NCBI GenBank assembly: GCA_013152695.1
Contig: JAADFV010000177.1
Location: 1-5,580, forward strand
DNA from: Chloroflexota bacterium
Lineage (GTDB): Bacteria > Chloroflexota > Anaerolineae > J102
Direction of reading: 5' to 3'
Length of the DNA: 5,580 bases
A program made the translations under genes and the position numbers. The number at the start of each line of letters is the position of its first letter. The stretch's first letter is position 1. Below the pieces are notes generated by a model. It saw only the letters and a program-made list of their open reading frames with translations. It did not search any database and had not been told where the DNA came from. Positions 1 to 5,516 of this stretch are shown in pieces.

Positions 1-763
1 AGCGGGGGTAAACATCTTTGGGCAGGAAGCCCCACTTGACGCCGGCGGGGAAGCCGGCACCACCACGACCGCGAACCCCGGCCGCCTTCACGATCCCCAC
101 AGCCTCATCTGGTGCCATTTGCAAGACTTTAGGCGCCGTTTCGTAGCCGCCATCGGCCAGGTATGAAGCCATGGTATGGCTGTGGGGTTTGTCGATGCGT
201 GCGAGAAGGAAGTTGGTCTCGGGATGATGATCATGATGGTAGGGAGCAGCATTTTCGTATTCGGGAGGAAGACCCTCATACGAACGTAACTCATCAATGA
301 GAGCATCGATCTTCTCTTTGTTCAGGCCCTCGTAGTAGCGCCCCCAAGTACTCTGGCTGCGCCGGGCAAACACGACCGGCCCCGTAGCGCACGAGCCCAG
401 ACATTCCATGTGATCCAGGGTGAATGTTCCATCAGGCGTGGTTTCGCCAAAACCAATTCCCAGCTTCTCTTTGAGATAATCGGCCATTTTGCCGGCACCG
501 CGCAACATGCAGGGAACATTGGTACAAATTTCGAGATGGAATTTGCCCTTGGGTTCTTTGTAAAACATGTTGTAAAAGCCGGCAATAGCATAGACTTCCA
601 TTGGCTCCATATCGAAGATGCGAGCAATCTCGTCCATGACCTCATTAGGGAGCCAACCGATTTCATTTTGGGCTATGTACAAGGCAGGAAGGATGGCCGA
701 ACGAGAGCGTGGATACTGCGCCATCGTGGCCTTGATTTCGGAACGAGCAGAGTCTGAAAGCAT
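1..763 (-). CDS. nuoEF: NADH-quinone oxidoreductase, fused NuoE-NuoF subunit (3' end beyond window)
   Basis: This is the NADH-oxidising (diaphorase) part of complex I, on the cytoplasmic peripheral arm. The frame is open from an ATG at 761-763 to the window edge: 254 codons with no stop. Residues 1-160 form a full NuoE (24 kDa, thioredoxin-like) domain with the [2Fe-2S] N1a ligands C80, C85, C121 and C125; the CX4C, 36-residue offset and CX3C spacing is the family's. A linker (about 161-184, His-rich YHHDHH at 175-180) leads straight into NuoF: HTMASYLADGGYE (196-208) and the glycine-rich FMN-site loop RGRGGAGFPAGVKW (231-244). No ATG, GTG or TTG lies in frame between residue 160 and M198, so a separate nuoF start is unlikely and a fusion is the best reading. 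The chosen start has no clear Shine-Dalgarno; M14 (preceded by AAGG) is an alternative, but the first residues fit the usual N-terminal helix. The NuoF NADH site and N3 cysteines lie outside the window. nuoCD is 268 bases upstream. Confidence 0.95.
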   Translation of the reverse strand, partial: MLSDSARSEIKATMAQYPRSRSAILPALYIAQNEIGWLPNEVMDEIARIFDMEPMEVYAIAGFYNMFYKEPKGKFHLEICTNVPCMLRGAGKMADYLKEKLGIGFGETTPDGTFTLDHMECLGSCATGPVVFARRSQSTWGRYYEGLNKEKIDALIDELRSYEGLPPEYENAAPYHHDHHPETNFLLARIDKPHSHTMASYLADGGYETAPKVLQMAPDEAVGIVKAAGVRGRGGAGFPAGVKWGFLPKDVYPR

Positions 764-803
764 AGGGCGTGTTGTGGATCGTTGTGTGTTCGAGTGGAAC
801 CGA

Positions 804-866
804 AAGGAGGGAGTAAGGAGCAGGAAGCAGGGAGTAGGAAGCAAGGAGACGGGAGACGGAAGATAG
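804..866. repeat. Imperfect heptamer tandem repeat (purine-rich on + strand)
   Basis: Between nuoCD and nuoEF there are about eight or nine head-to-tail 7-base units. From 811 they read gagtaag, gagcagg, aagcagg, gagtagg, aagcaag, gagacgg, gagacgg, aagatag, with a looser unit (aaggagg) at 804-810. The consensus is roughly RAGNARG on the plus strand, hence pyrimidine-rich (CCTGCTT/CCTACTC-like) in the nuo transcript. The block ends about 40 bases before the nuoEF start codon. The period is seen directly. A mononucleotide-skewed array like this is prone to slippage; any role in transcription or translation is unknown. Confidence 0.8.
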
Positions 867-888
867 TCGTGGAGAGGTGCTGCCCGGA

Positions 889-965
889 CAGGTTTACCGG
901 TTTTCAGGTCTCCTGGTCTACTTGTCTCCTACTTTTCAGGACAGACGTTCATGCGGGTAAACCTG
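889..965. repeat. 10-bp perfect inverted repeat in the nuoCD-nuoEF gap
   Basis: The arms CAGGTTTACC (889-898) and GGTAAACCTG (956-965) are exact reverse complements separated by 57 bases. The spacer carries two short direct repeats, TTTTCAGG (901-908 and 933-940) and GTCTCCT (908-914 and 924-930), continuing the pyrimidine-rich, roughly 7-base texture of the neighbouring array. The structure is seen in the sequence. It may be a dispersed intergenic repeat or the arms of a larger RNA fold; no T-run follows in either direction, so it does not look like an intrinsic terminator. Confidence 0.6.
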
Positions 966-1020
966 CCCCAGGAAAGATGAAAAAATCAATCTGCGTTCAT
1001 CTGTGTCCTGTTTTCTGGGG
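966..1020 (-). repeat. Nested stem-loop just downstream of the nuoCD stop
   Basis: Arms CCCCAGGAAA (966-975) and TTTTCTGGGG (1011-1020) pair over 10 positions with one G-T pair. Inside them, GATGAA (976-981) and TTCATC (996-1001) pair again. In the nuo transcript the structure would start 12 bases after the nuoCD stop. There is no U-tract after it, so it is more likely an RNA-stability or processing element, or a repeat remnant, than a terminator. The loop holds the motif AATCTGCGTTCATCTGTGTC (989-1008), related to one at the right end of the window. Confidence 0.5.
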
Positions 1021-1031
1021 CGGCACGAGAG

Positions 1032-2780
1032 CTAACGGTCGACGTCGCCTAAAACGATGTCAATGGTGCCGATCACAGTCACTAAATCGGAGAAGAGATG
1101 GCCTTTCGACATCATCTCGACGACGGAAAGGTTGGCAAAACTGGGCGTGCGGACGCGACAGCGATAGGGATGGGCGCTGCCATCGGAAACAATGTAAAAG
1201 CCCATTTCACCTTTCGAGGCCTCGATACCATGATAGACCTCACCCACCGGCGGACGCATCCCTTCTGTGAAGAGTTTGAAGTGATGGATCAGAGCTTCCA
1301 TGCTCTGGTCGAGTAGTTCACGTTTGGGGGGCACGACTTTGGGATTGTCAAGGACAAAATCGCCGTCGGGAAGGTTATCGATGGCCTGATAGATGATGCG
1401 CAAGGATTGGCGCATTTCGTTCAGGCGCACGAAGTACCGGGCGTAGCTATCACCTTCATTGTAAACAGGAATTTCGAAATCGTATTGATCGTAGTTGCAA
1501 TAGGGTTGCGCTTTGCGTAAATCGTATTTGACGCCGCTGCCGCGCAACATGGGGCCGGTGACGCCCATGGCAATGGCATCTTCTTTACTGAGATAGCCAA
1601 CACCTTCGAGACGATTGCGCCAGATGGGGTTTTCGCTGAGCATGCGCTCGTATTCATCGAAGCGCTCCGGCAGAATTGCCAGGAAGTCACGCAGCTTGGG
1701 AATGAAGGCATCGGGGAGGTCCCAGGCGACGCCGCCGATGCGCATGTAAGAGGTGGTGAGGCGAGCGCCACAGGCCATCTCAAAAAGATCGAGGATATCT
1801 TCGCGCTCGCGAAAAGCGTACATAAGCAGGGCCAGACCGGTGCCGCCTACATCAAGAGCGTGCGTGCCCAGCCAAACGAGATGGCTGGCGATACGCTGTA
1901 ATTCAGCCATAATCACGCGAATAACCTGGCCGCGTGGCGGAACTTCGATATCCAGCAATTTTTCGACGGTGAGGCAATACGCCAGGTTGTTTTGCATGGC
2001 CGAAACATAGTCCATGCGGTCGGTGTAGTAGACGAAGTCTTTATAGCGCACGTTTTCGGCCTGTTTTTCAAAACCACTGTGCAGGTAGCCGATATCGGGT
2101 TCGACACCAACGATACGCTCACCGTCCAGTTCTACGATCAAGCGCAAGACACCGTGGGTGGAGGGATGCTGGGGGCCCATATTGACCACCATGTGCTTGC
2201 TATCCATGCGAGCAGGTACCGGCTCGGGACGCTGCTCGACCTTCATGATCTGTTTACCGAGGAATCTGAACTCTTCGTCATCCCAGGTGGAGGAAAAAGG
2301 AACCCGCTCACCGCCGATGGCGTAATCTTTGCGAAGCGGGTAGCCTTCCCAATCGGCCGGCATGAGAATACGGCGCAAGTCCGGGTGGCCTTTGTAATGC
2401 ACGCCAAAAAGATCGTAGGCTTCCCGCTCTTGCCAGTTGGCGGAGGGCCACACACTGACGACGCTGGCTACTGCCGGGCGGTCGCCGCCGGGTATGGGGG
2501 TCTTGAGCTGGAGCAAATCTCCGTTACGCTTTACCGAGCGTAGATGATATACCCCGTAAAAACGGGCACCATTCTCCACAGGCGCGGAAAGTTTAAGCTG
2601 GTCGACAACAGTAAGGTCGCTCAGCAAATCATAGCTAAGCTCTGGTGTGTCCCGTAAAAAACGCCCGATCTCAACTAAAAACTCGGGCTTGATTGTTACA
2701 CTGGGCACGCCAGAATGGACTGCACTAGAGAGAATAGCATCCGGAAATTGCTCACGGAGTTGGGCGACAGTGTCGGTCAT
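1032..2780 (-). CDS. nuoCD: NADH-quinone oxidoreductase, fused NuoC-NuoD subunit
   Basis: Cytoplasmic connecting subunits of complex I; NuoD (49 kDa) forms most of the ubiquinone or menaquinone headgroup site next to NuoB's N2 cluster. The product is 582 aa, close to the fused NuoCD of E. coli (about 600). NuoC occupies about 1-155, with the 30 kDa signature EREAYDLFG (118-126), GHPDLRRILMP (131-141) and LRKDY (149-153). After a roughly 40-residue linker, NuoD begins near 198 with MGPQHPSTHG (201-210) and ends in the typical GDVDR. The predicted quinone-contacting residues are present: H209 and Y258 (in TDRMDY), the same 49-residue spacing as H38/Y87 in Thermus Nqo4. The start is taken as ATG at 2780, preceded by AAGTGA; a GTG at 2786 would add two residues. 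nuoB ends 54 bases upstream. No stop or frame change is seen between the domains, so the fusion is clear. Confidence 0.97.
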   Translation of the reverse strand: MTDTVAQLREQFPDAILSSAVHSGVPSVTIKPEFLVEIGRFLRDTPELSYDLLSDLTVVDQLKLSAPVENGARFYGVYHLRSVKRNGDLLQLKTPIPGGDRPAVASVVSVWPSANWQEREAYDLFGVHYKGHPDLRRILMPADWEGYPLRKDYAIGGERVPFSSTWDDEEFRFLGKQIMKVEQRPEPVPARMDSKHMVVNMGPQHPSTHGVLRLIVELDGERIVGVEPDIGYLHSGFEKQAENVRYKDFVYYTDRMDYVSAMQNNLAYCLTVEKLLDIEVPPRGQVIRVIMAELQRIASHLVWLGTHALDVGGTGLALLMYAFREREDILDLFEMACGARLTTSYMRIGGVAWDLPDAFIPKLRDFLAILPERFDEYERMLSENPIWRNRLEGVGYLSKEDAIAMGVTGPMLRGSGVKYDLRKAQPYCNYDQYDFEIPVYNEGDSYARYFVRLNEMRQSLRIIYQAIDNLPDGDFVLDNPKVVPPKRELLDQSMEALIHHFKLFTEGMRPPVGEVYHGIEASKGEMGFYIVSDGSAHPYRCRVRTPSFANLSVVEMMSKGHLFSDLVTVIGTIDIVLGDVDR

Positions 2781-2834
2781 GGTCACTTGGCAATAAAACT
2801 GGGATCAGCAATAAACAGGATCGTTATCGGCTGA

Positions 2835-3374
2835 TTAGTCGGGAAGAGGGGGCAGCTCGGGGGCAGGAGGAAGTTCGATGACGGGAGGTGTCACCAAATG
2901 GTCGGTGAGTTTTTCCTGATCGATTTTCTCTTGCAATTTGGTCAAAGCATAAAGGAGGGCTTCGGGGCGAGGAGGACAGCCCGGCACGTAGACGTCGACG
3001 GGGATGATTTTGTCGACGCCCTGGACAATAGCATAGTTGTTAAAAGGACCGCCGGCGCTGGCACAGATGCCCATTGCAATCACCCATTTGGGTTCAGGCA
3101 TTTGGTCGTAAAGGCGTTTGATCACCGGTGCCATCTTATTGCTAACGCGACCGGCGACGATCATCAAATCGGCCTGGCGCGGTGAGCCACGAAAGAGCTC
3201 GCTGCCAAACCGCGCAATATCATGACGGGCCGTACCTGTTGTGATCATTTCGATGGCACAACAGGCCAAACCAAACAACAATGGCCAAACAGAATTCTTC
3301 CGACTCCAATTGACCATCGATTCGAGTGAGGTAGTGATAACACCACTATTCGACAGGTGGGTTTCAAGACCCAT
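2835..3374 (-). CDS. nuoB: NADH-quinone oxidoreductase subunit NuoB
   Basis: PSST/20 kDa subunit of complex I, which binds the [4Fe-4S] cluster N2, the last iron-sulfur centre before quinone. The 179-residue product has the diagnostic tandem cysteines C38-C39 (GLACCAIEM) plus C104 (MGICASAGG) and C133 ([11 protein letters not shown]), all four N2 ligands. The conserved core runs about 15-155, including the stretch around [20 protein letters not shown] (76-95). The last 17 residues form a proline-rich tail ([17 protein letters not shown]), a lineage-specific extension without a known role. The ATG at 3374 is preceded by GGAG (3385-3388) ten bases away, a slightly long but usable ribosome site; a nearer ATG at 3381 is out of frame and stops after a few codons. 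It sits 64 bases after nuoA and 54 before nuoCD, consistent with one transcript. Confidence 0.97.
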   Translation of the reverse strand: MGLETHLSNSGVITTSLESMVNWSRKNSVWPLLFGLACCAIEMITTGTARHDIARFGSELFRGSPRQADLMIVAGRVSNKMAPVIKRLYDQMPEPKWVIAMGICASAGGPFNNYAIVQGVDKIIPVDVYVPGCPPRPEALLYALTKLQEKIDQEKLTDHLVTPPVIELPPAPELPPLPD

Positions 3375-3438
3375 GAATCATGTACTCCATTGAGAATGAG
3401 TTGAAAGGGGTTGCGACAAAATGCTTAAATTTCGATGA

Positions 3439-3792
3439 TCAATCCCATTCAAAGGCACCTTTGCGCCAGACATAGACATAGCCAAGAAGTAAAATGAATA
3501 AAAATAAGCCCATCTCGATCAAGCCAAACAGTTTTAACTTGCCAAGAAGGACGGCCCAGGGATACAGAAAAATGACCTCGATATCAAATAAGATAAAGAG
3601 CATGGCTACCAGGTAATATTGAACAGGAAAACGCCGTCGAGCATCAGTAAAAGGGATCATCCCCGACTCGATCGGTTCCTGTTTCATCTTATTTGGATTT
3701 TTCGGCCCCAAGACTGCCGGCATAATCAGGGCAATAGCCGCAAAAATACCAGCAACAATAATTAAAATAAGAAGTGGTAAGTAATCAACCAT
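3439..3792 (-). CDS. nuoA: NADH-quinone oxidoreductase subunit NuoA
   Basis: Small membrane subunit of complex I (ND3 homologue) at the junction of the membrane and peripheral arms. It is 117 aa, the usual length. Three membrane segments are apparent: about 5-27, 57-80 and 89-109. The family motif FDIEVIFLYPWA (69-80) with acidic D70 and E72 is intact. The TM1-TM2 loop, which helps shape the quinone channel, reads EPIESGMIP (39-47): the position of the ND3/NuoA loop cysteine in YECG-type proteins is S43. The start is ATG at 3792 (MVDYLPLL). A longer frame from GTG at 3858 is rejected because it would begin upstream of the -10 box of the promoter at 3846-3875 and would add a 22-residue extension atypical of the family. 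The ribosome site is weak (GAAG about 8 bases before the ATG). This is the first gene of the nuo operon here. Confidence 0.95.
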   Translation of the reverse strand: MVDYLPLLILIIVAGIFAAIALIMPAVLGPKNPNKMKQEPIESGMIPFTDARRRFPVQYYLVAMLFILFDIEVIFLYPWAVLLGKLKLFGLIEMGLFLFILLLGYVYVWRKGAFEWD

Positions 3793-3845
3793 CGTAAACG
3801 CTTCGATAAAATCGTAATGGAGGTTGCTTTGATAATGTTCCGTGC

Positions 3846-3875
3846 ATTCTATCACCACCTAAGAAGAGCTGTCAA
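3846..3875 (-). promoter_or_regulatory. Strong sigma70-type promoter for the nuo operon
   Basis: On the minus strand a perfect -35 TTGACA (3870-3875) is followed after 18 bases by TAGAAT (3846-3851), five of six matches to TATAAT, preceded by TGA as in an extended -10. Transcription would begin near 3839, leaving a leader of about 47 bases before the nuoA ATG. It lies in the 141-base gap after yqeC-mocA, so the nuo genes can be transcribed independently. The boxes are seen directly; activity is inferred. Confidence 0.75.
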
Positions 3876-3933
3876 TTCGCATCGAAGGGTTTCGAATCTA
3901 TTCGGTTTTTCTGCCTTTCAAAAGAGGGACAAC

Positions 3934-5262
3934 CTAATTCTCTAAATCTCCAGGCACATCGACATCCTCGAGCACGTAGGCGCCAGCATCCACCCAGGCG
4001 GTTTCGGTGCTATACCGATGAAACAGAGGCCGGCCGCCGGTGTCACCCCGAATGTCATGCAGTTCGGGAAAAAGCGCTTTGTCGAAAAGAACCGGATTAC
4101 CTCGTTGCCCGCCGTAGCGTGGCGCCACAATCGGCGCCTGGGTGCGGCGATAGGTGTCGATAATCTCGTTGAGCAAATCAGGGGGAAGCTGGGGCTGATC
4201 GCCTAAAACGAAAAGGGCTGCCTCTGTTTGCGGCTGGCAGGCGCGCAATCCTGCTTGCATACTGACGCTCTGGCCCTGCTGCCATTGCCGCTGGTAGACG
4301 ATCTTGATCGGTAAACCGTGCAAGGCCAGGGCGGTTTGGGGAAAGTGGGCCCCCAAAACAACGATTACTTCCTCAACCGGTGCCGCCAAGGCCTGCATGA
4401 CGACATGTCGCAGCAAAGGCTGGCCTTGCCATGGATGCAGTTGCTTGGCACCACCGAAGCGCTTACCCGCCCCCGCCGCCAAAACAATGGCACTGATCTT
4501 GCCAAAACGCATCACGACCGGTGGTTGGTGTTGCAACTGCGCCAATAAAACCGCATCAAATGAAGGGTGAGCTGCCAGGCGTCGGGACATGCGCTGAATC
4601 TCCATCCAGGCAACATCTTCCCTCTCCCGCTCGAACTGATCGACACCGTTCATCAGGAGAAAACGCCGTGCCCCTGGCGGTGCCCCTCGCGCCGGCCCCT
4701 CCGGATGCCGTAACAGGCGGGCGAGTAGGGCGGGAGTGATGCGAGTATCAGGGCTGAGCCGAAGCAGCCGGGCCAAAATTTCCGGGCGATGGACTGCAGC
4801 AGAATCAAGACGTTGGCCCAAAGCCCATAACCCCACACAATTCACGAGGTGCGTTGTTTCGGGAGGAACAACCGGTTCATGAGCAGCTGGCGCTTTCAAC
4901 GGCCGCTGTTTGCTGCCGTCCCCTTCCACCAGGAGGACATCGGCATAGGGTTGCCAGGCAGCCACCTCAGATGCCGCGAAACCCAGTGCTTTACCCTTAG
5001 CCTCGTCTACCTCCCGTACAACCAACACACTCCCCTCTTTGGCCAGAGCATGTTTCACCTGCGCCGCTGAGGGAGCAACGAGATGGGCAGGAAAGCTCGT
5101 TAATTGTTCCACACCCAGGCGTGTAGTCGTGCTAATGAGCACACGCCATCCCTGCGCCGCCAGTTCTTCGGCAAGAACACGCATCGCTGTCGTCTTACCA
5201 CCACTACCGGTGAAGGTAACGAAATCGCCGGTTTTCAGACGTAAGGCACGAGATAATTGCAT
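3934..5262 (-). CDS. yqeC-mocA: YqeC-like NTPase fused to MocA-type molybdopterin nucleotidyltransferase
   Basis: A 442-aa two-domain cytoplasmic protein. Residues 1 to about 250 match the YqeC family (accessory protein of selenium-dependent molybdenum hydroxylases): a Walker A-like loop TGSGGKTT (18-25), TTTR (45-48), VEGDGSKQRPLKAP (112-125) and HEPVVPP (128-134). Residues about 255-442 are a MobA/MocA-like Rossmann transferase: LAAGAGKRFGGAKQL (261-275), GDQP (354-357, metal-binding Asp), GQRGNPVLF (385-393) and GDTGGRPL (406-413). LAAG rather than LAGG favours MocA (CTP to molybdopterin cytosine dinucleotide) over MobA (GTP). Such products are used by xanthine dehydrogenase or CO dehydrogenase-type hydroxylases, none of which is in the window. 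The two families are usually separate genes, so the fusion is notable. The start is ATG at 5262 (MQLSRALRLK, the typical YqeC beginning). The frame extends to a TTG at 5319, but that extension is not family-like. No Shine-Dalgarno is evident. Nothing suggests a functional link to the nuo genes. Confidence 0.92.
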   Translation of the reverse strand: MQLSRALRLKTGDFVTFTGSGGKTTAMRVLAEELAAQGWRVLISTTTRLGVEQLTSFPAHLVAPSAAQVKHALAKEGSVLVVREVDEAKGKALGFAASEVAAWQPYADVLLVEGDGSKQRPLKAPAAHEPVVPPETTHLVNCVGLWALGQRLDSAAVHRPEILARLLRLSPDTRITPALLARLLRHPEGPARGAPPGARRFLLMNGVDQFEREREDVAWMEIQRMSRRLAAHPSFDAVLLAQLQHQPPVVMRFGKISAIVLAAGAGKRFGGAKQLHPWQGQPLLRHVVMQALAAPVEEVIVVLGAHFPQTALALHGLPIKIVYQRQWQQGQSVSMQAGLRACQPQTEAALFVLGDQPQLPPDLLNEIIDTYRRTQAPIVAPRYGGQRGNPVLFDKALFPELHDIRGDTGGRPLFHRYSTETAWVDAGAYVLEDVDVPGDLEN

Positions 5263-5331
5263 GGCGGGGTGGCAGAGGAAGCGAGAATAGTCGGTGGGTA
5301 GTGCAGAAAGAAGAACCAAGAGAATGGAAGC

Positions 5332-5340
5332 ATTGTATCA
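5332..5340 (-). promoter_or_regulatory. Candidate extended -10 promoter for yqeC-mocA
   Basis: The minus strand reads TGATACAAT: a TGn extension plus TACAAT, five of six matches to the -10 consensus. No good -35 sits 16-18 bases upstream (TGAAAA is the nearest), which is tolerated in extended -10 promoters. Start of transcription would be near 5325, giving a leader of about 62 bases to the ATG at 5262. This also makes a TTG start at 5319 unlikely. Confidence 0.5.
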
Positions 5341-5406
5341 CAAATGACTTCAAGTTTTCACGCTAAATATCCGAAATAAGAGCCTGCCGAATCAACTTGG
5401 TGGACA

Positions 5407-5426
5407 CAGGACACGATGGACGCAAA
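5407..5426. repeat. Short motif related to the one in the nuoCD-nuoEF gap
   Basis: CAGGACACGATGGACGCAAA on the plus strand resembles the minus-strand text CAGGACACAGATGAACGCAG at about 991-1010, with one gap and two or three differences. The two copies thus lie in opposite orientation on either side of the gene cluster. From memory, motifs of the form GGACACAGATGAACGCAGAT are scattered through intergenic DNA of several environmental bacterial phyla. Repeat-family membership is inferred and was not searched. Confidence 0.4.
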
Positions 5427-5466
5427 GCGCAGCGAAGAAAAGACGTCACGAGGCGACATTCCCGCA

Positions 5467-5496
5467 CAGGCGCCGGGCGCATCCGTGATGCGCCTG
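5467..5496. repeat. GC-rich hairpin with two alternative pairings
   Basis: GGCGCAT (5476-5482) and ATGCGCC (5488-5494) form a 7-bp stem around a 5-base loop CCGTG. An alternative pairing uses CAGGCGC (5467-5473) with GCGCCTG (5490-5496). The core CGCATCCGTGA (5478-5488) recurs exactly at 5542-5552. No T-run follows, so it is not a typical terminator. It resembles REP-type palindromic DNA and appears to belong to the same element as the palindrome that follows. Confidence 0.6.
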
Positions 5497-5516
5497 AGCA
5501 CCGCTTCTACTCCGCG

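Noticed and set aside
322..666. 114-codon minus-strand frame inside nuoEF
   Set aside because: It is a shifted frame of nuoEF; the real frame shows all NuoE cysteines and conserved motifs.
804..866. CRISPR-like array
   Set aside because: The units are 7 bases with no spacers and no cas genes nearby; it is a simple tandem repeat.
764..1031. Internal promoter for nuoEF in the gap
   Set aside because: TATCTT-like hexamers exist on the minus strand, but none has a plausible -35 at proper spacing or a TG extension.
782..1270. 162-codon plus-strand frame over the repeat gap and the nuoCD 3' end
   Set aside because: It translates low-complexity repeats and then antisense nuoCD, with no recognisable domain.
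1992..2543. 183-codon open frame on the plus strand, antisense to nuoCD
   Set aside because: It lies wholly inside nuoCD, resembles no family, and is explained by codon bias on the opposite strand.
2790..2815. Direct repeat GCAATAAA (2790-2797 and 2808-2815) between nuoB and nuoCD
   Set aside because: It is only 8 AT-rich bases in a short operon gap, with no dyad symmetry, and easily arises by chance.
3895..3933. Possible terminator after yqeC-mocA
   Set aside because: CTTTTGAAAG and GGTT/AACC pairs are too short or have too small a loop, and no stem followed by a T-run was found.
5263..5319. N-terminal extension of yqeC-mocA from a TTG
   Set aside because: The 19 extra residues are not family-like, the TTG sits only about 6 bases after the likely transcription start, and ATG 5262 gives the typical YqeC N-terminus.
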